Below are positions 1 to 11,849 of a DNA stretch of 64,000 bases, in pieces. Source of the DNA: Bolinopsis microptera (lineage: Eukaryota; Ctenophora; Tentaculata; Lobata; Bolinopsidae); NCBI RefSeq assembly GCF_026151205.1, contig NC_087079.1, positions 13,664,945 to 13,728,944 of the forward strand. The letters run 5' to 3'. Under the pieces are notes generated by a model. The model did no database searches. It was not told the DNA's origin and saw only the letters and a program-made list of their open reading frames with translations. How positions within the stretch are numbered: position 1 is the stretch's first letter; each line of letters begins with the position of its first letter. Made by a program: the position numbers and the translations under genes.

Positions 1-2290
1 CCTAATTTAAAAGGTATTAGAATTTAAATTAGAATTGTATCAGAACCAATTACCTTCTGGGCTGCCCGTAAAAATTAAAGGGCGTATAGGTTGTCTCAGC
101 AAAAGCCCCTCCTTAATCTATTGATACACGATCTTAGGCGCGAACCTTTGTAGTTTTTGCACATTACCACGAGGTAAATTCGGTACACATACTCAATTTG
201 ACACGTACAACGTAGTTCCGACAAACCCTAAGGTTGACTTTGTCAAAACGAAAGTGCTCTACCTGGACTCAAATTCTACTGGAGAACTCGAACTATCAAA
301 CTTTAGTTAAAATCTCTGGTGTCCAACAGATCCTTTAAGCTGAATTCTTCGTATGACATTTTTTTTCGCTTGTCTCGAGCTACCCAATGAGTTTAGAAAT
401 TTAGATTTAACGGAGAGAATAAACACTAATATAGGCGTGACAACTCTTACTACGTTTTTTATTAAAGATCTAGATTGTAGAGTAAAGCAATAATTATCTA
501 CATAAACCACCTTTTTAGTTATCACATACGTCAAGAAAAAGAGTAACCCGTCTAGAGATTTGCCTACTGGACCGAAACAGTATGATATCATCTAGTTTCC
601 TGTTATCATGCCCTTAATAGTTTTAACCCGATATGGAACCAATATCAACTTTGAACATCTTCTTCAAAAACAGAGTCTTTGAAGCACTAACGTAATGTAA
701 TAGTTGTTAGTTTCTATACAGATTGAATTTTTAGTTCTGTTAAATATTAGTATTATTCGTAGGAATACCAATAATACAATTTTTGAATTATGTGGTTAGT
801 TGGAAGGCTCCATTCTGGAAATATGTGACTAAAAATATTGGCTTTTAGCTGATTTAATTAGCTTAATACCAAGACTTAATATTTTATACAGTAAAGCCCA
901 GGGTCCCCATTAAGCAAGCAAGAGTAATTTGATTAAGAAGGCTGCAAGTCCAAAATTTTAAAAAGTCTAAGCCCATAGAATAAGTCTTTTGTCTACATAG
1001 CGGTCCATCATCAAAAAAGTTACACACAACATCAGATGGTCTGGAACTTTCTAAATGTGACTTTACAGTGCACGCAGTACTATTTAACACTGAGATTATC
1101 GCTCGCGCACGCGAGTTTCTTCTCGTACAGTTGCACCTGAGATTTTTCGTGCGGCTCTCAAATTACTTGACACCCACAAAAATAGTGAAACGACCAGTGG
1201 GGTCGCAACGTGATACCAAGGGCGCCGACTTCCACTTTGGCTAGGTGTCTTCTATAGGGGGGTGCACGATAAAAATAAAGTTGCTTGGATTTTAAAAAAT
1301 TTTGGTACACTGTTTTCTGAGAGACTGTGAGAATTTTCACAATACTAAATTTGATATACCTTTTTGGAATAAAATTGTGTGGCACACGTTCGTGGCACAT
1401 TTTAACGGGTGATACGCGTATAATTTCGATCGCTGACGTACAGCGAGCTCAAAGCTGCGAGTGGCGTCAGCTAGTAGGGGATTTTCATCCTAAAGGCACA
1501 TCGCGTACCTAGCTGACCAGCCATTCCGCCTCCGCGGTCGCGCGCTTAACTGCAGCTACCTGAGACCCCAGGGCTTTAATGTTGTTAATTAGAGTTAGGC
1601 GGAATGACAGGCTTAGCGCGGTCCCAGTCAACTGCAGCGAGAGGCTATAGTTTAGTACATAGAGCAAACAACATCGCGCCACAAGCCAAATTATTTATCA
1701 ACATCTTGACTAGTCTAACGCGGGTCCGTTTCCCGCATGCGCTCGCGCTGTGCTCAAAAATGTGACGTCGCGTCGTCAACAATTAACATCAAGATTTTAG
1801 TTTACATTTGACCTTTATGTTCAAAAAATCTCAGAATTGTCAAATCGGTGTCGATGATTACCTGAGGAACCCAGGCTTCTCCATACTTCGTCACCAGGAA
1901 CGAATCTGGAGCTCGACGAGCGTAGCGAGTGCTGCGTCGTCCCTGTGATGGTCGACGTATTTTTGCTATTCTGGGATACCGCCGAATAGACGCCACATCC
2001 CCCCCCCAACGTGGTAGGGTAAAACTAAAACCGCTTCCCTATATGATATAATAGACAAAAATTGTTTTGGTCGCGGACCATCGATGACATTTATTTTTTT
2101 TGGATATTTCGCTGCGGACGGTTGGTGGGAGTTAGGGTCAACGTTATACATTTTATAGAGTCAAAGTTAGGACTAGAGTTTTGTAACACGGTATTGACAT
2201 TGTAGAGAGGTTAATGTTAAGGTTTATCACTGAGCCGACCTGTTCAGCTGACACAATATCGCAAAATGAGCCATTTGCTACGTTGTATGT
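1..2290. other. Non-coding, repeat-derived stretch
   Basis: I see no supported gene here. Short pieces match repeats elsewhere in the window. The motif at about 1,174-1,215 (gtgaaacgacc followed by ggggtcgcaacgtgatac) recurs at 31,548-31,590 and, inverted, near 61,437-61,470. The segment around 1,525-1,680 (cctccgcggtcgcgcgct and agcgagaggct) resembles the repeats at 30,820-30,880 and 31,110-31,145. The open frames present are short, lack recognisable domains and lack convincing splice signals. Confidence 0.5.
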
Positions 2291-2324
2291 CACGTGACAA
2301 ATTTAGCGCGATGTCGGAAGTCGG

Positions 2325-2720
2325 AAGTTCAGTGGACTCGTTTGGAGTCCCGGCTTGGACTCCGATCGAGTCCAAGCTCCCCGACTCCGCCGATGCAAGT
2401 CTGGGAGAGGTCCGGCGAGAGTCCGCCAAGCACTCCGCCGGATTCAAGTCTGGCGGAAGAGGTCCCCGGCGTGAGTCCGCCAAGCACTCCGCCGGAGTCC
2501 GCCTAGTGGCTTAGTCCGCGGCGTACACTCCGCCGAGCCGCCGCGGGAGCCGCTCGGAGTCCGCGCGGACTATAAAGTCCCGCTCGAGTCCGCTCGCTCC
2601 GCTCCGGAGTCCGCCAACATGGTACTCGAGTCCAGTGTAAATAACATTTGGCGGAGCACCGCCGGAGTCCGCTCGGAGTCCGGCGGCTCCTCTCGCAGGA
2701 CTCTACTCCGCGACGGATAG
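2325..2720. repeat. GC-rich array of gagtccgcc-type motifs in both orientations
   Basis: About 400 bp of strongly GC-rich sequence sits in an AT-rich surround. It is built from imperfect copies of gagtccgcc / cggagtccg and their reverse complement ggcggactc, at irregular 9-20 bp spacing. The long open frames on both strands come from the missing AT-rich stop codons, not from a gene. The style (GC-rich short units, both orientations) resembles the 11-bp arrays in the foldback element at 48,337-49,888, but the unit sequence is different. Confidence 0.7.
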
Positions 2721-5700
2721 TGCCCAATAGTGGGTATAGTTCGCTTATTTAAGTGTTTTCTTAACAAAAACTCTTATCCAAAATACAATTATAATTAGAG
2801 CAAATTTACACATTAGACAACATTTAACAATGTACTGAAAGTCCAATTTGCAAATGACAAAAGCCGTAGTAAGTAACTGTGTAAGTGTAGGAACTTAACA
2901 AGGAATCTAGAGCCAAGATATTTCATTATGAAAAGAGTTTCAAGAGTATGTAACGCTGTTCGCAGGCCATATCTCAATCGTCGAGTTAATTAGAAAGCAT
3001 TACAATTTACAGTTTGGTTATTAAAGTTAGGTAGCAATTAAATCGGCAAGTCTTTGAGTGTTCAAATTCCTCAACCATTACAGAAACCGTTTTTAAGTGT
3101 CTTTAAGAGGTTGTTTTTAAACGGTGTATAGAAGCTGTTTAAAGTGTATAAAAGCTTAAAAGGTATAATTTTACGGAAATGAAGAAGTATGACGTTTAAT
3201 GAAGATTACGAGCGAAGGCATAATTATCGAGACCGAAGAGTCCCGGCAGGTTTCGTTACCCAGTTTTGGGGTCAACCGACCCAGGACCGTTATACACCAC
3301 GCTTTATGCCGTCGCTCTAATCTCATAGGTTTCCGTACATAAATGTCTTGTAAGTTTAAGATGCGACCGTACGCGAGTAATATTCTATGTTAAGGTTTAC
3401 TCACTAGAATGTGTTTTACAAAGTAAGCTTTCAGAGAATAGTTGAGAAGGATATCGTATTGAGTAGAGTTTACACAATTGATATTGTCCAATCATTTCCT
3501 AATCGCCCTTGAGTTTCCCTAGTTATCGTATTGTTTCATTGGTCTCAATCCTAAATCTGATTCAAACCTAAAGTGATTAAACAGTCCTTGTAGTTTTTGG
3601 TTTCGAGCTTAGTAGTAATGGCTTGAAGCCGTAAGCGTATTAGGTTAAGTTAGTAGAAGCAAAAGCTAACGTTTACAAATGGTCCCTCAAACCAGATCTT
3701 AATTTTAACATGATGCTGGAGTCATAGACTTTTTTACAGTTCTACGTCATCTACGAGGTTAAGATTTTTTTCCTACTAATACTAGAAGGTATAAACTTTG
3801 TTGTTTGTAAATAGGCACGCTTGTGTTGCATGTGACGTTGAATAACACATTAAAATAAGTACAACTGCGTTGACTCTACATGTGATTTATGAAATAACCA
3901 TAAAGTAGTTGCAGAAAATTCTAATTCTAAGATGAAAAGTAATTCTGGTCAAGGTCTTGTTGTTTCTATCGTAGTTTCTATCTATCGAACAAACCTACAG
4001 TTTTTGCGTTGTTTGATAATTCGTTTCGAAAACTTACTATTACTGGAGAAAAAATCAGTTAACGAATAAAACGCATTTTTACGGAATAAAATAAGATTCA
4101 TAATACCAGTCAAAACTCAGTCATAAGGTTCAGTTATGACAGTGAGTGGAGGACTGTTTGAGTATGAATGTGTCTTTTGTGGACTCGAATACATATCGCA
4201 TCGAGTTTAGTGACCATTGAAGTTGCCTTTTACTACTCCTCTTAGTTAAATATATTATTTTCAGCTATTATTTCTATTCGGTTGTTTGTACGGGGAGTTA
4301 AATTTTAAGTGAATTTTGTTTTTAAAATTTTCTGATTCTTGAATCTCGATTTTACTTACTCTTAGATATGTTTATCATCATGTATAGTCGGAGACGAATG
4401 GTGTTTAGTGCCAGCCTCCAACAACTTTACGTTTAATTCCGTTTAATTCTGTTAATTCCGTTAAGGAAATACTTTCAAAATTTTATATATCTCATAACAA
4501 ATAGTAAGTTCTAAAATCAAAGTAATTGTCTTTAGGAAAAGCTTGAAGGGCATATAATACGAAAGGGCGTCCACTAGAATATATCCGATGCAGTATAACA
4601 GTTTGTCGTAAACGTAAAATTTAAGTACGAAAGACAGAATATGTGCAATTTTTTTTGACGGCGGAAAATTGGTCGAGAAGCATGGGAGAGTAACGAGGTA
4701 CTGTCAATGCGTGTGAACTAAGAATGTGTGATTTGCACGCAGCATCCTTATACTTTAGAAAAGGTTTCTGAGCTGTAACGCAAATTGATCAGGAGACTAG
4801 TAAAGAGCTACAGTCCAGTGTGCAACCCGAATCTTGGTTATAAAGTAAGGTTTAATAATGATGGAAGGTCCGTCGAGCTTGTTCTTCGACAGAGAGTTAA
4901 ACCAGGAGCTCAGGAGCGGTAGACCGTCTAGGGTCCAGAGTTTTGGCCTGAAATAATGGATGGTGAAAGAAAAATGGGTAGGGCAACAACGTTTTGGAGA
5001 GGTAAAACAACCATAGCTCAATTTTGAATTAATTTAATCACAAGATATCGAAATTAAGGCGTCGGTGGAGAGGTCGTAAGTAAGTAATACTCAAAATTCG
5101 AGTACTTATTGCCCCTGCCTTTAGTAAGTATAATAGGGGCTGAAAAGGCGACCACAGTAATATATGAGGTTTAAGATAGCCGGGAAGTTGCACTAGCAGC
5201 CGTAGCTGCACTTAATAGTTTACAATAACTTTGAAAAAAGACAAATGCCTGGCCAGCCCACGCAAACAAAAAGTACGAAGCTAAAATCAAGTTACTGAAA
5301 AGTAGTGCTTTCAACCAGGTTGGCTGTACATGAAAATTTCCCATAGGTATGGGCGCATGCATACTGCGAAAACGGCAAGGGAAAAAGCATGCTAGACTGA
5401 CAGGAAGGTTAGTTACACAAATCAATAGCAAAAGTTATTCAAATTAATGCATTGGTTGCAGTAAAGGTGAAGCTGTCCGCGGTTTTAAGCTGGTCATCGG
5501 CCAGGAAGTAGAGAGAAAAGTATATAAAGTCGGTATGAAACAAATGACGAGTATTGACATTTTAAGAAGGTAACTAATAGAATAAAATAGTCCCTTTTAG
5601 AAATAAAAAAGCGGTTAAAGAACCAGGGAGAGCGCAGTCGGTTTCAAAAAATTATATCTGACATTACTACACTTTTATCCGAAAATTCCGCCGGAAAATT

Positions 5701-8170
5701 TTGAAGGCCTTGAAGGTATGCCAAACAATTACGAGCCATATCGTAAAGGAAAAGTTGTCGCTAGATCTAACTTCTAAAAGTAGGAAAACCTACAGAAACA
5801 GCATTTAGTTAAAGGCAGCCACGAGCTTGAACTGTTGGGAAAAAGCAGATGACGACAAAAAACGAAAAACGTCACTCAGCACTGGTGGATCAGCTTAGAG
5901 AAGCTAATATAAAATGTCAGAGAAGCTATTCAAGGAAGTGAAAGAAGATGGTACCAGAGTCAGAATGCAGAAATCGGAAGCAGCAGTACAAGTAACGAAC
6001 CAAAATGCCCAGGCCCCCAGAGCGTCATCCAGATAAAAAATAACAAAAGCTAAAAACATTTTGCCACCATCGAGAAAAGCATATTTGTATCAAAATTTAG
6101 TGATCTTGCAGGAGAATGCTGATAGAAAAGCAATGTCGAGCAATTGCAAAAAACTGCAAGTACAGAGGAAAGAATCAGAAAATGGTTTTTCAAATAAAAA
6201 ACAAAGAGACGAAAGAAGACAAGAAAGGAAGGACGGCAAAGGATGGTTTTGAGAGAGCGGAAACACTGTTAGTGTTAGGACCGCACTGAAGTCATAAATC
6301 TACAGTCCTCCTTTTTGCGTGGAGAAAGAGGAAGTATGTTAAATTGTCGTAAAGTTTCACTAAACTTATTCTTATAAAGTTGAATTCGAGTATTGAACTA
6401 AGTGTTAGGGAAAAATTTCAGGGCAGAACTGACTTACAAAAAGTTTACTATTTTGGCATTGCAGCTAGCTTATGGTCGTTACCCCACTCACGTGTAATCA
6501 AGTTTTCCCTATTTAATAATGACTTGAAACGATTTTGAAGAGTTTTTTTCGCCAGTGTTTGAAAAGTATTGAGCATTGAAAAACTGTATAATTACCACAA
6601 ATCTTTCATTAAAAGTAAAAATGAGACACTTTAATAAATGATTAAAATTCTACAGCACCATAAACAGAGTTTTGAATTATCGCTGTGCTAAAAAGGTATG
6701 GAAATCATCTACCATAAAAACCTAAAAGACGGACAAAAATGGACTTAGGTGAAAAATGTGAATTAGAAAAATGTTTGATGAGAAAAAATTCTTCGCATTT
6801 GAGTGAGGAGGATTGGCTTCAAATGAAGTAAAACCTGAAGCATAAAAACTAGAGCATCTAGAAAAGCTGGGAACGATCTCGGGACACTTAATACGTAACA
6901 ATCTCCAAAAGGGACCCAATACAAGGGCTAGTAAAGAAGTATTAGTAAGTCAAGGTAACTTTGTAATCTTTATAGTAAAACTCTTTTGCTAACTTTATTG
7001 ATGGCGTAAGGAAAACAATTAAATGATAAAAAGTTAGTCCAGCTAATGACTAAATGATTGCGTGTAGGTATTCGTTAATCTACTGTCAATCTTAGTTAAA
7101 GTAAGTAAATACACCAATTATTTTACACAGCAGTGACAAAGCTATTGTTGGTAAACACTGGTCGGCTAGAAAAGCAATTTTTTTTCCTTTTCACCCTTTT
7201 GAAAAAAGGCAATAAGTGAAAGGTTTCGAATGGAGGTTTTTTCAGAAAAACGTGGATTTTGAGACGAGATAGGTTGGTTTAAATATGTCTTGTGTTCGTG
7301 TCGTTACCAGCGAACGAAAAGTTGGCGCGCGCGAGGATTGCTTGCGGAGATTGTGATGTATAGATACCTGAGTGATCTAAATTGCGCGCGCGACTGTGAA
7401 TAATGAAATGCATGTAATGTACAAATATTACTAGTTAGTAATACACCCAATTTGTAACGTGGGCACGCGTATGAATTGATGTGTACACGAGTATATATAA
7501 TTGATTCACGATAAGCATTATTTGATGCGCGCGCGCGACCCAGAATGTAAAAAAACATCGCGCTACCAAATATATAATAGTTTACCTTTGCTAGAATATT
7601 TCATGAATTACAGATACTAGTTAGTTCGTACGGCAATTGAACTGAATGTCAAGTGGTTCACCCGGCTGTATTTGATGCCTAATATGATCAGATATTATTA
7701 TCATGACAGATTTGATGAGCTGATTGGAGCTTAAAGTTTATAACTTAAATTTATAGTAAATGTTAAAGGAAATCTAGCGTCCGCCAAAACGAAACAACGG
7801 GCGCAATTCTGTTTCAACTATAGTTGTTTTATAGTACTGCGACATGATGTAGGTCATCACGATTATCAGTAATGACCCCAAGGCGAGGAAGGGAAACGTC
7901 GATAAAGGTTTATGCTAGGGTTCTATAAAAACCCATAGTGTATGTACTAATGAAGCATCAACTGCGGTGAACATTTGTTATGGCTCCAACCCCAACATAT
8001 TATACATCATGGAACAGGTCCATTGAGTAGAGTCGTGTTGGTACCAAGTTTTGGGCAAATGGGCTGTTCTAACGAAAGTATAGCCCTCCAAAGTTCCAAA
8101 AATGACCATTTAAAAAAATGGGGCGGCAACCGTGGTTCTATAAATTTTTTTACGAAATTTTTTTACAGAA
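2721..8170. other. AT-rich intergenic DNA, nothing recognised
   Basis: No exon with conserved protein content could be supported on either strand. Small features only: a short gtttaattccg-type direct repetition near 4,430-4,466, and gcgcgcgcg-rich patches near 7,325-7,395 and 7,525-7,540. A lysine-rich open frame at 6,061-6,252 has no recognisable domain and no splice context. Confidence 0.5.
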
Positions 8171-8171
8171 T

Positions 8172-11100
8172 ATTGTTAATACTCCAGTAAGCAGGAAGGA
8201 GTTGAGTGTGCACTTCGATGTATAGAGTTTTTTTTTTTTGCTGCTTACATCGGGTAAAAAGGTCATTGTTAACTTCAAAAATCGAGGCCGCATGTTGTGT
8301 CGCTAGTCCCACCCCTGTGGACACCCCATATTTTCATTCAGGTGCGTATATATGGGAAATATGTACCCGCATCTGAAGGTCTTAGAGACTCAAAAATTGA
8401 GTTAAAGAGACCGCAATGCACATGTTATATTGGTACTATGAAGGTCATGAAAGCCCAAAATGACTCATTTTTGGAGAAATTCAGAAAATAAACCTATTTT
8501 CACTGGGCGCGAGTACAAAAATCTACACTAAAATTGATTGAAAATAGAGTTTAAGCAGTTCAGTGGTCTACAACATTTTCCAAAACACAGGGTCTCTGTT
8601 AGGTCCATTCTAAATCATATGATAAAGACATCAAATGTCTTTAAAGTTTTAACCCTGTGGAGCCACGCCCTATTTCATGTTATGTGCAAATGGATATTTG
8701 TATCTCAGCTTCTGAAGGTCTTAGAAGACTCACGGTGGGGCTTAAAATGAACCGCAATGTTACATGGTTTATATTGGCCTAGAGGGTCATGAAGGCCCAT
8801 AATGCTTATGTTTTGGAAAAATTCATAAAAACCCGATTTCTCATTTGGGCTGAGTAAAAATCGACTCTTAGAATTAAGTGAAATCGAGTATGAAGTTCAG
8901 TTGTCTGCAACGTTTTCTAAACAACAGGGTCCTCTGTAGTCATTTCTAAATCAGAATGATAAGTAATCAAATTCCTAATTCTAGTTTCAACCCCTAGGTG
9001 CAAAACTCCTAAATTACCCCCAGGCGGCAAATATATAAGACTTTCTATCTCGGCTTCTGAACGTTTGTAGGGGCCTCTCTTGAACTCCAACTAACTACGA
9101 TGGCCACATTTATATACCATACTGTAAAGCAACAAGGGTCTATACTTTATATGCTGTAGTGTTTTAAAAACTCATTAAAAACTGTTTAAACCTTCATGCA
9201 TCAGAAAGTCTAACATCAAACATGTACTTAATTATGGTTCTCCGGGCGTAAAAAAGTCTTATAGACATTTGCAGCACAGTAAAACGTTCAACTATGAACA
9301 CAATCGGAATAAGCATTTATGGAGCATCAACATACACGCTAACTCTAATTTTGTATAACTGCGGAAAATAATCAGTTTCCCAGAAGCTCCTTCCAGCTAT
9401 CTCTTAGCTGCCTTCAGCTCCCTCTCAGGGGTTCTCTCCAGTACTGCTTGGCTAGTATGGCAAATCGACGTGAATACGAACCTCAGTAGCAGGAAATCTA
9501 CTTCTAGCTAACCTTCTGGCTGCTAACTCCAGTCACTCTACCCAGCTACCACCAACAGTACGTTTATAATTTTTAGATCTTTCTAGCAACCTCTGATATG
9601 AGTGCTACCTCTTCCTCTATCCAGCTACTATATATACCACCAGATGGCAAACCAACCATTCCACTGTTTCTCACCAACTTCGCTACCTCTATTAGCTAGC
9701 CACAAGGTTCCTCCAACTTCTGCTATTTCTAGCAACCTTAGCTTAGAGCTAGTGGCTACTTCTTGCCCTGTCTAGCAACATCAGTAACATTTTTAGTCTG
9801 CTTTAGAGGTGCAAGAAATAGCAAATTTCCTCTTCCTTAAGAGCTGGAATTGGTTGATGCAGCAGAGAAAGCACTCCTATCAGAGGTTGCTAAAAGATCG
9901 AAAATGATAACGTACTGGTGGTGGTAGCTGGGTAGAGTTACATGGAGTTACAGAAGGTAGCTAGAAGTAGATTCCTGCTACATGAAGGTTGGAATCATTG
10001 ATTAGTCAAAATGCCAAGCATACCTGGAGAGAGCCCCAGAGAGGGAGCTGAAGGCAGCCTAAGATAGCTGGAAGGAGCTTCTGGAAACAGAGTATTTTCG
10101 CTCAGTTTTAACCAAAATTAGAGTTAGGTTGTATTGCTGCTGCGCTCCATAAATGGTTATCCGAATGAGTCATGTTGACGTTTAACTGTGCTCAAATGTC
10201 TATAAACTTGTTTTATGCCCGAGATACCATAATTAATTACATTTTTGATGTTACTACTTTATGATGCATGAAGTTAAAACATTTTATGAGTTTTAAAAAC
10301 TAAGCACTATAGATATAGACCCTAAACGGTTAATTACAGTTGGTATAAAATGTGGCCATCGTAAGTTAGTTTTGAGCTCAAAAGAGAGCCCCTACAACGT
10401 TCAGAACTTCAGAAGCGAGTTGAAACTACTAATAGAATTTTGCGTACCTTATCAATTCGGATGCAAATTATCTTACAAAGGATCCTGTGTTATAGAAACT
10501 TCGCAGACCACTGAACTTCATACTCGATTACACTTAACTTCTAAAGTCCGATTTTACTCACGCCCAAGTGAAAATCGGTTTTACTTGATATTTTTTCAAA
10601 AATAAGCATTCAGGGGGCCTTCATACCCTCATAGTGCCAATATAAACATAGTTACATTGCGGTCATTATTAAGCCCACCTTTGAAGTCCTAAGACTCAGA
10701 AGCTGAGATTACAAATTTCCCATAATCGCACATAACATGAAATCTATGGGCGTGGCTTCCACAAGGGTTAAAACTACTATAGAATTTGATATACTTTATC
10801 AATGCTGATTAGAAAGACACCTAAACAGAGGACCCTGTTTAGAAATGGTAGTAGACACTGAACTGCTACTACTCGATTTTCACCGGCAATTTCTAGTGTA
10901 AATTTTTTACTCGCGCCCAAGTGAAAATTGTTTTTCTGATTTTTTCAAAAATAAGCATTTGGGCTTCATGACCTTACATAGTAACCAATATAAACATGTG
11001 CATTGCGGTCTTTTAAACTCAAGTTTGAGTCCTTAGACCTTCAGAAGCGAGATACATATTTCCCATATACGCACCTGATATGAAATATGGGGCGTGGCTC

Positions 11101-11236
11101 CACAGGTTGGACTAGCGACACAACATGCGGCCCTCGATTTTTGAGTTACCAATGACCTATTTAACCCGATTAAGCAGCAAAAAACTCTATACACGAGAGT
11201 GCACACTCAACTCCTCCCTCTACAGGAGTAATAACA
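8172..11236. mobile_element. Long palindromic foldback element with tandem repeats in its arms
   Basis: Two arms of roughly 1.4 kb (about 8,172-9,606 and 9,868-11,236) are inverted copies around a loop of about 260 bp. The outer ends match (ggagttgagtgtgcac on the left, gtgcacactcaactcc on the right). So do sub-blocks such as gcatgttgtgtcgctagtcc versus ggactagcgacacaacatgc, and the inner agctcc/ggagct blocks at 9,380-9,440 and 10,020-10,090. Each arm contains about three diverged tandem units of roughly 330 bp (starting near 8,300, 8,640 and 8,980, mirrored on the right), each with a ctgaaggtcttag-type motif. I see no transposase. The arms differ by many small indels, so it is not recent. 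The exact termini and target duplication are uncertain. Confidence 0.8.
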
Positions 11237-11849
11237 CATTTTTTTACACAAGATCTTGCTGTATGCCGGAATTTTATATTTTTCGATATTTGAATCAAAA
11301 ATAATTTTTATTTGGATTTCAAATACGCGCTAACGCGCGCAGTAGAAATCGCAATAAGAGATTTAACCAAATTTTTTGTTGCGCCTTTTTCATTCTTCTC
11401 ATATCAAATATGCGCTGATACTTTTCGTCGAATTTCCTATTTGTTGCGCTCAAGATGCAATTAGCAAGAGCCTCAAGCACCCACCATATATTTAGTTGAA
11501 AGTATTGTTTTTGGTTGCACTTGTAATGCATATGTTACTAAATGTATCTTGAGAGGGTATTTATATAACTGAGTTAGTGTTACTGCGTTGTGGCTGCGAT
11601 TTGCTGAGACTACTAGAAACTTGTTTCTAGTATAGAAACTTATGCGGATCAGGATATTGCTAAATAAAATCCCTTGTTACACTCGTTTAGTTCTGGACAG
11701 GATTTGAACGTTATACACTTTTATCAGATCATTCGAATCATACACGGTGACGCGTGACACAGCGATCAGCGAAAACTGGTGTGACGAAGCAGACGTTAAT
11801 GCAGAAAGAGGACAGTTATGAGTTCAAAGTTTTCTTTCCTACTTCCTTA
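11237..11849. other. Gap between two dead elements, nothing recognised
   Basis: AT-rich DNA between the palindromic element and the decayed LINE. A minus-strand frame at 11,319-11,531 has no recognisable domain. Confidence 0.4.

Noticed and set aside
2244-2767. Arg/Ser-rich proteins on either strand
   Set aside because: By-product of the GC-rich gagtccgcc array; no start, splice or domain support.
5171-5431. Possible small membrane protein on the minus strand
   Set aside because: Hydrophobic composition only; no conserved motif, no splice context, in a repeat-dominated region.
1-8000. Suspicion that the first 8 kb might be reversed or foreign sequence
   Set aside because: Short repeat motifs match the rest of the window in normal orientation, and base composition is similar, so there is no support for an artefact.
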